Made by a program: the position numbers and the translations under genes. Source: JACPPO01 sp965262505 (GTDB lineage: Bacteria > Acidobacteriota > Vicinamibacteria > Vicinamibacterales > UBA2999). From it: a DNA stretch of 30,174 nt. The DNA lies in assembly GCA_965262505.1 (NCBI GenBank), contig CBDHFM010000024.1:1-30174 (forward strand), written 5' to 3'. Of the stretch, positions 22,227-28,558 are shown one piece after another (position 1 is the stretch's first letter; each line of letters starts with the position of its first letter). The notes under the pieces were generated by a model. The model made no database searches. It saw only the letters and a program-made list of their open reading frames with translations, and was not told the origin of the DNA.

Positions 22227-25106
22227 CAGTCTCGCCTCGTCTTCTGGACGCACCGAGTGGCCATCTGCGCGATGCTGGTCGAGGGCCGCCTGCATATAGA
22301 TGGTGTTCCACAACACAATCATGTTGACGACGACGCCGAGTGCGTCGAGCTGGTTTTCCTGGCCTTCACGGTAACGTCGCCGCAGTTCGCCACGTTTGCC
22401 GTGGAAGACGGCGCGGGCCAAGGCATGGCGACCTTCTCCCCGGTTCAGCTGGATCAGCGTGGCGCGACGTTTGGCCTCATCGTCGAGGTACGTCAACGTG
22501 TGGATTGTCTTGTCGATCCGTCCGAACTCCGCGAACGCCTGCGCCAGGCGCGTTGGCCGATCCCCCACCTGCAGCGTGCGCATGATACCGGTGGCCGGCA
22601 CGCGCCCGAGTTTCAGCGAGCCGACCGTCCGCAACATATCGTCCCACTGTGGGGTGATTCGGTCGAGGTTGACGGATTGGCGTGCCACGCGGTTAAGCGG
22701 GCCGTAGTCGGCCCGGGAATCGATCCGCCAGAAGCGGGTACCACCGATGTCGGCGAGCCGCGGACTGAAGCGGTAGCCGAGCAGGCGGAAGAGACCGAAC
22801 ACCACATCCGAGTAGGCCCCGGTGTCGGTCATGATCTGCGTGGGCTGCAACTCTGTCTGCTGTTCGAGCGCGACCGCGAGCAGCACCAGGCTGTCGCGCA
22901 ACGTCCCCGGGACCGTAATGCCGTGCAGGCCGGTGAACTGATCGGACACGAGGTTGTAGTAGGTGACGCCCCGGCCGATACCGAAGTACTTGGGGTTGGG
23001 CCCCGCGTGCACGGTGCGCACCGGCACCACGAAGCGCAGGCCGTCGGCGGAGGCCACCTCACCACCGCCCCAGGCGCGCGCCAAGGGGATCCCGGTTTGC
23101 GCCGCGACGAGGCGCGCGTTCGCCGCGCGCAAGGTCTCGTCGCGCAGGTAATTCTGGCTGACCCAGGACAGGCGATCGCGCCGCAAGCTCTGAGTCTCGT
23201 GGCGCACGAGTGGCTCGAGGCCGGTGTTGCAGGCTTCCGCCAGCAGCACGGCGCAGACGCTGACGCCAAGATCCGTGACCCGCGCCGCGCGTTCGCTGAC
23301 GTGCGTAAACGCGACGGCGAAATCTGTACGCGCCGCGATCTCGAGCAGGATCTCCGGCAGATCGACACGGGGCAACCGTCCCGCGATGGCGGTCCGTAGC
23401 GCCACCAGCGACGCGGGTTCCTCGACCTTGTCGAGGGGGCTCACGATCAGCTCGTCCTTCCCGTCGATGCGTTCGAAACGCACGGCTGGATTGTTGGGGA
23501 GGCGCGCGGCCACCGCGCGGTAGGTCTGATCCAGCTCGTCGCTTAACGCGGCAAGGATCGGTTCTGGGCGAGGACTGTAGCCAAGCGTTCGACACATGAT
23601 CGGCCGCGCCGCCTCCCACTCGGCGCCAGCCAGGAGATTGCGCCGCGGATCGGCATACCGCCAGCTCGGCGTCACGAAGACATCCCGCCGGCGCAGCGCC
23701 TCGCGCAGTTGGTCGAGGACGCAGAAGGTGTAGGCCCGGTGATCGACCGCGTCGTTCGCGCCGTACACGTATCGCCGCCAGGCTGTCGTCACGACCGCAG
23801 ACGGCGCCACGTCCTGGGCCCGCGCCGGCGCTTCACGACGCTTGAGATACTCGAGCGCTGCGACGACAGCCGCGCCGGCCGGAGCGGCCTCAAAGTGCAC
23901 CTGGTGCAAGAGGGTTGGCAGGAACAGCCGCACGCGTCGGTACCTCGTCTGCAGCTCGGTGTAGAACACGTCATCCGGCGGCCGCACCAGTGTGCTCAGT
24001 GTCCCGAGGGCCTCGGCCAGGGTGGCGCGGGGGACACGCGCGAACACGTGGTCGCGCAGCACGTTGTCCGGGAGAGCGGGATCGAGGAGCGCCGCGCAGG
24101 CGTGCGCCAACGTGAGGGCAAGCGCATCGAGATCCTTAAGGCTGCGCAACCGTGCTTTCCGATCCGCTTTTTCGGCGGCACCAAAGATGTCGCGTAACAG
24201 TCGGTCGAGGACCTCGAGCGCGTTATCCTGTGCGGAGGCTTCGAGCGAGTGGACGAACGCGACCAACGTGGCGGCTCGGCGTAACGCTGGCAACCGTGCG
24301 ACCGCGGTGACTTTGGCTTTCTCCGCAAAGCGCGCCAGGGCTGCCATTCGCGTCGGCGCGATCGCGGCGGCCGCTGGCACGGTGATGCTGAGGCTACGGA
24401 CGGCGTTCAGCCGCTCGAGCGCACGCACCAACGCCGGGCCACTCACCATCGCGGCACCCGTCCGCAGCGTCACGAGTGATGAGCTGCGCCCTTCATCTGG
24501 CACGCGCAACAGATCTTCGAGGCGGCGCTGCTGTGGCGGACTGATGCCGCTCGCCAGCACGCGCCACACGCGCACGTCGACGCGGTGCCGCAGCTTGGCC
24601 ACGAAGCGCTCCAGCGTCGTCGCGCCCGGCAACAACACCTTGTGGGCGAGCATCCAGGTCGTCGCCCGATCGAACAGTGCGCTCGGACGTTCGGTGCCCG
24701 TCCAGCACTGTGCGTAGAGCCATCGCGTGAGGCCAAACCCGGCCGCGCGATCCGCGAGGTCGCGATACCCATGTTCCGTCCGGATGTGTGCGGCATGAGC
24801 GAAGCGCCACTTGCCGTCTCGATAGCCGGTCAAGTCCGTGGTCGTATCGATGCCAAGTTGCCGGCTCATCGTGGCGAGTACCGCCGGTGGCACGGCCGTC
24901 GGATCATCGAGGAACGTCCCCACGAAGCGCACCGTGGTGAGCTGCAGAGCGAATCCGAGACGGTTGGCATCGCCGCGCTTCTCGACGATCTGCGTGTGAT
25001 CGCTGTCATCGAGGTGGAAGTACCTGGCCAGCTCTTGGGTTGACGGGTCGCCCAGGTACTGGCCGTAGTTGTCGCGCTGCGCCGGGCTCAGGAAGCTCAC
25101 GGGCAT
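22110..25106 (-). CDS. tnpA: Tn3-family transposase TnpA
   Basis: 998 residues from the ATG at 25106 (MPVSFLSPAQRDNYGQYLGD); the frame is open further upstream but this start matches the family N-terminus. The DDE catalytic region is intact: YNLVSDQFTGLHG (first Asp), IMTDTGAYSDVVFGLFRLLG (second Asp), and REGQENQLDALG with the Glu near VLWNTIY. The C-terminus RLSPLGHEHINLLGRYSF is the family hallmark, and the stop lies inside the inverted repeat as usual. It catalyses replicative cointegrate formation, resolved by the adjacent TnpR. No frameshift or truncation is seen. Confidence 0.95.
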   Translation of the reverse strand: MPVSFLSPAQRDNYGQYLGDPSTQELARYFHLDDSDHTQIVEKRGDANRLGFALQLTTVRFVGTFLDDPTAVPPAVLATMSRQLGIDTTTDLTGYRDGKWRFAHAAHIRTEHGYRDLADRAAGFGLTRWLYAQCWTGTERPSALFDRATTWMLAHKVLLPGATTLERFVAKLRHRVDVRVWRVLASGISPPQQRRLEDLLRVPDEGRSSSLVTLRTGAAMVSGPALVRALERLNAVRSLSITVPAAAAIAPTRMAALARFAEKAKVTAVARLPALRRAATLVAFVHSLEASAQDNALEVLDRLLRDIFGAAEKADRKARLRSLKDLDALALTLAHACAALLDPALPDNVLRDHVFARVPRATLAEALGTLSTLVRPPDDVFYTELQTRYRRVRLFLPTLLHQVHFEAAPAGAAVVAALEYLKRREAPARAQDVAPSAVVTTAWRRYVYGANDAVDHRAYTFCVLDQLREALRRRDVFVTPSWRYADPRRNLLAGAEWEAARPIMCRTLGYSPRPEPILAALSDELDQTYRAVAARLPNNPAVRFERIDGKDELIVSPLDKVEEPASLVALRTAIAGRLPRVDLPEILLEIAARTDFAVAFTHVSERAARVTDLGVSVCAVLLAEACNTGLEPLVRHETQSLRRDRLSWVSQNYLRDETLRAANARLVAAQTGIPLARAWGGGEVASADGLRFVVPVRTVHAGPNPKYFGIGRGVTYYNLVSDQFTGLHGITVPGTLRDSLVLLAVALEQQTELQPTQIMTDTGAYSDVVFGLFRLLGYRFSPRLADIGGTRFWRIDSRADYGPLNRVARQSVNLDRITPQWDDMLRTVGSLKLGRVPATGIMRTLQVGDRPTRLAQAFAEFGRIDKTIHTLTYLDDEAKRRATLIQLNRGEGRHALARAVFHGKRGELRRRYREGQENQLDALGVVVNMIVLWNTIYMQAALDQHRADGHSVRPEDEARLSPLGHEHINLLGRYSFAVPESVARGELRPLRNPADGGR

Positions 25107-25241
25107 CGCGGCTTCCCGACGTGGCGGAGTTGCATAAACGATGGTTTGCGCACGGAGGGGCGATCGGCAGGAAACCCCACGTTTACAGGGTGCAAAACAG
25201 TATTGCATTACCAGTCACGTATGCAATACCTTTACGCAATC
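25107..25241. promoter_or_regulatory. res site and divergent promoters of the Tn3 element
   Basis: 135 bp between tnpA and tnpR. It contains the imperfect inverted repeat TTGCATAAACG/GGTTTGCGCA (about 25131-25153), CGTTTACAGGGTGCAAAAC (about 25182-25200), and TATTGCAT...ATGCAATA (about 25201-25228), fitting resolvase subsites I, II and III. It also should carry both promoters, autoregulated by TnpR. Confidence 0.75.
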
Positions 25242-25793
25242 ATGCTCATCGGCTACGCGCGCGTCTCCACTGGCGAGCAAACTACCGCCCCTCAGGTCGC
25301 CGCGCTCAAAACCTCCGGCTGTGAGCTCATCTTCCGCGACAACGCCTCCGGCGGCCGCTGGGATCGGCCCGAGCTGCACAAGCTGCTCAGTCAGCTCCGG
25401 AAAGGCGATGTGTTGGTCGTCTGGACACTCGATCGCCTGTCACGCTCCCTGCGCGATGTACTAACCATCATGGAGCGGGTGCAGGAGCGCCACGCAGGCT
25501 TTCGCAGCCTCAAGGAAGCGGTGGACACCACCACGCCCGCGGGTCGGATGATGATGCAGATGGTCGGCGCGTTCGCCGAGTTCGAGCGCGCGATGCTCAA
25601 GGAACGGACCAAGGCGGGCCTCGACGCCGCGCGCAAGGAAGGCCGGATCGGCGGCCGGCCGCCGAAGCTCAAGCCCCACCAGCAACAGGAAATTGTGACG
25701 CTCGTCAAGCAGGGGAAGAAGACCGCCGCCGACGCGGCGCGCCTGTTCGGCGTCCACCCGGCAACGGTGTCGCGGCTACTCCGGCGGACCTAG
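25242..25793 (+). CDS. tnpR: Serine resolvase TnpR
   Basis: 183 residues from ATG 25242 (MLIGYARVSTGEQTTAPQVA); an in-frame ATG at 25221 would add seven residues. The catalytic Ser is S9 in YARVST; conserved arginines lie in VLVVWTLDRLSRSLRD, and GAFAEFERAMLKERTKAGL is the E-helix region. The C-terminal DNA-binding HTH is AADAARLFGVHPATVSRLLRR. It resolves cointegrates at the res site just upstream. It is not the same lineage as the resolvase fragments at 13153-15612. Confidence 0.93.
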   Translation: MLIGYARVSTGEQTTAPQVAALKTSGCELIFRDNASGGRWDRPELHKLLSQLRKGDVLVVWTLDRLSRSLRDVLTIMERVQERHAGFRSLKEAVDTTTPAGRMMMQMVGAFAEFERAMLKERTKAGLDAARKEGRIGGRPPKLKPHQQQEIVTLVKQGKKTAADAARLFGVHPATVSRLLRRT

Positions 25794-25801
25794 ATCGAGT
25801 C

Positions 25802-25839
25802 TTCTACCGTACTTTCGGTTCCATTGCTCCCCAAGCCCC
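25802..25839. repeat. Tn3 right terminal inverted repeat
   Basis: 38 bp ending CCCC; reverse complement closely matches 22077-22114. Followed by the duplicated AAGGT. Confidence 0.9.
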
Positions 25840-25842
25840 AAG

Positions 25843-26244
25843 GTGAACTGGCGGATCGTCGACAAGCTCCGTCGCACCGAAGCCGCGACGGAGACGGGGC
25901 TCGGGCGGATGCACGGCCTGTTGCGGCGCGCCTGGCTCCGGCCGCTGGTGACCGGCCTGGTGGTCGGGCTGGGTCTCTTGCTCAGCATCTTCGGCGGGAG
26001 CTGGGGGCTGCTGCAGTGGCAGTCGAGCCGCGTGCAACGCCTGCTCGAGACGCAGGAGACCTACCGGCGCGGGATCGCGCAGGAACAGCGCGCCCTCGAC
26101 CAGCTGCAGGCGCAGACGTGGGGCGTGTGGCTCCACGAGGAAGCGGACGGGGTGCGGTACGTGGTGCTGCCCAGGGGGACGCTCAACGAGGAGTGGCCCG
26201 TGACCGTGCTCGGGCAGCCTGCCATCAGGCTTTCCAGCGAGTGA
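25843..26244 (+). pseudogene. mobB: mobB, 3' part
   Basis: The frame from GTG 25843 (MNWRIVDKLRRTEAATETGL) continues the mobB frame broken at 22076. It has a strong membrane helix (PLVTGLVVGLGLLLSIFGGS, about residues 36-55 here) and a coiled-coil stretch (SSRVQRLLETQETYRRGIAQ) followed by a small globular end. MbeB/MobB proteins of ColE1-like plasmids have this plan. A 5'-truncated product could still be made from the GTG, but no ribosome site is seen. Confidence 0.78.
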
Positions 26245-26600
26245 GGGCGTGGTATGACAGAACTCGAAACGCGCTTGACGGACGCCTTGAAGGCGCTCTC
26301 GACGCAGTGGGACGCGGATCAGCAGCAGCACGCCGAGGAACAGGACATGTTGAGCGCGCGGGTCAACGATCTCGCGCAGTTGGTGACCACCTTCGCGGAG
26401 CAGCACAAGAAACAAGCCGCCGACTTGCAGGCGCAGCTGCAGCAGCTCGACACGCAGGTGGGGGTCTTGACGAAGCAGTACGCACACATCTCAGCGGACT
26501 ACAAAAAGCTAGCCGACTTATTGGCGCAGGCCTGACCCGGATTCAGCAGGCCATCCAGCACCGCGAGCAGGCGCGGGACAGGGACGGCCCGAGCCGCTAG
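25845..26600 (+). pseudogene. mobA: mobA, 3' part (C-terminal region of the relaxase)
   Basis: Continues the mobA frame after the transposon: E-LADRRQAPSHRSRD onward, very Ala/Arg/Gly-rich, ending RIQQAIQHREQARDRDGPSR and a stop at 26600. The biased composition is what is expected of a frame constrained by overlapping genes: mobB (25845-26244) and mobD (26254-26535) lie within it in another frame. It would form amino acids 303-553 of the intact relaxase. Confidence 0.75.
26254..26535 (+). CDS. mobD: MobD (MbeD-like) mobilization protein
   Basis: 93 residues, almost entirely coiled coil: MTELETRLTDALKALSTQWD, then long heptads (QHAEEQDMLSARVNDLAQLV, KKQAADLQAQLQQLDTQVGV) and a short end. Length, start motif MTELE and position after mobB fit the MbeD/MobD family, whose members promote plasmid transfer and, in ColE1, entry exclusion. 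The gene lies 9 bp after mobB and entirely within the mobA C-terminal frame. It is itself intact, but its promoter distance is now altered by the 3.8-kb insertion upstream. Confidence 0.8.
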   Translation: MTELETRLTDALKALSTQWDADQQQHAEEQDMLSARVNDLAQLVTTFAEQHKKQAADLQAQLQQLDTQVGVLTKQYAHISADYKKLADLLAQA

Positions 26601-26687
26601 CGTCTGATTGTTCAAAATGGACAGCAAGTAACACGAAATAGGAACCCTTGGGTGTTCTGATGGGGACGTGGCAGCGAGGGAGCAAAC

Positions 26688-27289
26688 ATGGCGAAGATTG
26701 CCAACGAAAAGCTTAATTTAATTACGAGGGAGGTAGAGAACCTCCATCCGTTGCTCGACGCGGTGCTGCCGAAGCTGCCGAGGGTTCAAAACGTTGAGTA
26801 CCACCACGGCAGAGACGAGATGGGGGCTGATTTCGTTATCAGCCGGACCGACGATACCTTCGGCAACATCGAATATATTGGCGTCATCGCCAAGGTTGGA
26901 AAGATTGTCCAGAACTTAGCTGACATTGAGCGCCAAATCGGTGAGTGCGACGTACCACGGTTGTTTAGAGGTGGTAGAGAGAAGATCCGCATTACCGAAA
27001 TATGGATCATCGTCACTCAACACATAACGCACGGCGCCAAGTTAAAGATATTCCACGAATACAGCAATCGGAAAATTGAGTTTATCGATGGTCCCACCCT
27101 TGCCAGGCTGGTCGACCGTTATGCGCCTCTGGCTTGGTCGCGGCTGCCGATGGCCGTCGCGGAGTATCTACAGGACTTGCAGTTACGGACGGAAGAGCAG
27201 GATAAGAGCGTCAGCCTACAGCAGATATCTGACAGTACCTTCTACGTTAAGCAGGACCTGTATTACTTTCCAGACATCGAATACAGAAG
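26688..27289 (+). CDS. N-terminal nuclease-like part of a NACHT NTPase gene, cut by IS3
   Basis: The native frame runs about 200 codons from the ATG at 26688 (GAGGGAG upstream) to the IS edge; reading into the IS extends the ORF to 27374. The segment HHGRDEMGADFVISRTDDTF followed by IEYIGVIAKVGK has the layout of a PD-(D/E)XK nuclease (an Asp in GAD, then a strand with xxK), although the usual acidic or Gln residue two before the Lys is an Ile, so activity is uncertain. Then come ITEIWIIVTQHIT and KIEFIDGPTLARLVDRY, typical of Mrr-like effector modules. After the IS the protein continues at 28559 with a NACHT NTPase, so this is the effector domain of one larger protein. Confidence 0.7.
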
Positions 27290-27337
27290 TGGACCCCGAA
27301 ACCTGGACAGCGGCTTAAGTGAAATCTCCATCGTGTT

Positions 27338-28183
27338 TCAGGCCGCCGTGCCGAAGCTGGTTGCGTCGAAGTAGACCACATCCGGCGTCCGCCGACCAAG
27401 TGAACTATGACGCCGTCGCCCGTTGTAGAACTGAAAGTAGCAGGTCAGCCCTGCCCGGAGCGAGGCGGGTGTTTCGTATGCATGGAGATACACATCCTCG
27501 TATTTGACGCTGCGCCAGAGACGCTCGACGAACACGTTGTCGACCCAGCGTCCCTTGCCGTCCATGCTGATGGCCACCGCATGGGCTTTGAGCACCGTCG
27601 TAAACGCCTGGGACGTGAACTGAGCGCCTTGGTCCGTATTGAAGATCGCCGGCGGTCCGTAGTGGATGAGCGCGTCCTCGAGGGCCTCGACACAGAAGTC
27701 GCTGTCGACGGTGTTTGACACACGCCAGGCCAGGACCCGGCGCGAGTACCAATCCAGGATGGCCACCAGATACATGCACCCCTGCGCCATTGGGATGTAG
27801 CAGATATCGCTCGCCCACACCTGATTCGGCCGCTCGATGGACAGGCCCTTCAGTAGGTAGGGATACACCTTGTGTCCGGCCCCGGGCTGGCTCGTGCGCG
27901 GCTTCGGATACAGGGCACTCAGGCCCATCTGGCGCATCAGCCGCTGGACCCGCTTGCGATTCACCGGGTGCCCCTGGGTCTCGAGTTCGTCTCGAAGGCG
28001 GCGACTGCCGTAGAACGGACGCTCTAAGTGGATCTCGTCCAGGAGGCGCATCAGGGCCAGATCCTCTGATGGGATCCCGGTGGGGTGGTAATACACCGTC
28101 GACCGCGCCACATCGAGCAGATCGCAGCGTCGGGTGACTGTCAACGGGTGGGCAGCTTGAATCATCGCTCGGCGCTCGCTCAC
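27338..28183 (-). CDS. IS3-family transposase OrfB
   Basis: 281 residues of the IS3 rve integrase type. The HTH-like N-terminal region (LLDVARSTVYYHPTG, then RPFYGSRRLRDEL and VNRKRVQRLMRQMGL) is followed by the DDE domain: D in QVWASDICYIP, D in IFNTDQGAQFTS, and E in DNVFVERLWRSVKYEDVYL, ending with FYNGRRRHSSLGRRTPDVVY. All catalytic residues are present. It starts at GTG 28183, overlapping the orfA stop by 4 bases, but is probably made chiefly as an OrfAB fusion through a -1 frameshift at 28207-28213. Confidence 0.93.
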   Translation of the reverse strand: MSERRAMIQAAHPLTVTRRCDLLDVARSTVYYHPTGIPSEDLALMRLLDEIHLERPFYGSRRLRDELETQGHPVNRKRVQRLMRQMGLSALYPKPRTSQPGAGHKVYPYLLKGLSIERPNQVWASDICYIPMAQGCMYLVAILDWYSRRVLAWRVSNTVDSDFCVEALEDALIHYGPPAIFNTDQGAQFTSQAFTTVLKAHAVAISMDGKGRWVDNVFVERLWRSVKYEDVYLHAYETPASLRAGLTCYFQFYNGRRRHSSLGRRTPDVVYFDATSFGTAA

Positions 28184-28470
28184 CGGTCTCGACCGAGCGC
28201 TTTGGATAAAAAATCCTTCTCCATCGTCAGCTGACCGATCTTGGCGTGGAGCTGCTGGGTCTCCTGCGCGGCATGCTCAGCCTCGACCGCACCGGCGCCG
28301 AACACATGCTCGGCATCCGCCACCAGCTTCTTCTTCCAGTCCTGGATCTGATTCGGGTGCACCTCGAACTGCTCGGCGAGATCGGCCAAGGTACGCTCTC
28401 CTCGAACTGCGGCCAACGCGACCTTGGCTTTAAATACTGGTGAATGATTTCGTCGTTTCCTCTTCGTCAT
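28180..28470 (-). CDS. IS3-family transposase OrfA
   Basis: 96 residues from ATG 28470 (MTKRKRRNHSPVFKAKVALA), with GGGGGCAG upstream. The helix-turn-helix RGERTLADLAEQFEVHPNQIQDWKK binds the IS ends, and the C-terminal leucine-zipper-like coil TQQLHAKIGQLTMEKDFLSK mediates oligomerization. The heptamer TTTTTTA near the end in frame T-TTT-TTA would allow -1 frameshifting into orfB. Confidence 0.92.
   Translation of the reverse strand: MTKRKRRNHSPVFKAKVALAAVRGERTLADLAEQFEVHPNQIQDWKKKLVADAEHVFGAGAVEAEHAAQETQQLHAKIGQLTMEKDFLSKALGRDR
28207..28213 (-). promoter_or_regulatory. -1 frameshift site for OrfAB
   Basis: Minus-strand TTTTTTA in the orfA phase T-TTT-TTA (codons GAT TTT TTA), 24 bases before the orfB GTG. 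The -1 frame is open through to orfB. A GGTC-GA-GACC hairpin within GCTC/GAGC follows at slippery-site distance and can stimulate shifting. Confidence 0.6.
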
Positions 28471-28558
28471 CTTCTGCCCCCTCTCATCTTGACGGGAATG
28501 TGACGCAGAAGATTCCACTTAACGATGTCGATCAGCTGTCCAGCCGATAGGGTCCACC

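Larger units (their letters stand above)
22072..25844. mobile_element. Tn3-family transposon with 5-bp target duplication
   Basis: The element spans 22077-25839 (3763 bp). Its 38-bp inverted repeats begin GGGGYTTGGGGAGCAATGG and end near GAAAGTACGGTWG, on the left at 22077-22114 and on the right at 25802-25839, with a few mismatches. The direct repeat AAGGT flanks it at 22072-22076 and 25840-25844, a textbook Tn3-family 5-bp duplication, so this is a fairly recent transposition. It contains only tnpA, res and tnpR (divergent) and no passenger gene. It interrupts mobA and mobB simultaneously. Confidence 0.95.
27290..28556 (-). mobile_element. IS3-family insertion sequence
   Basis: About 1267 bp. 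The ends are imperfect inverted repeats: left TGGACCCCGAAACCTGGACA, right (reverse complement) TGGACCCTATCGGCTGGACA, both followed by TTAAGTG-AATCT at slightly different distance. It carries overlapping orfA and orfB on the minus strand. I do not see a matching 3-bp target duplication (AAG/AGA against CCT), which may mean later rearrangement. It is inserted in the nuclease-NACHT gene. Confidence 0.88.

Noticed and set aside
22257..23399. 380-residue plus-strand frame inside tnpA
   Set aside because: Antisense of the conserved transposase; no recognisable domain.
25824..25844. ATG inside the Tn3 right end as start of a separate 258-residue gene
   Set aside because: The frame is the displaced C-terminal region of mobA; the ATG belongs to the inverted repeat.
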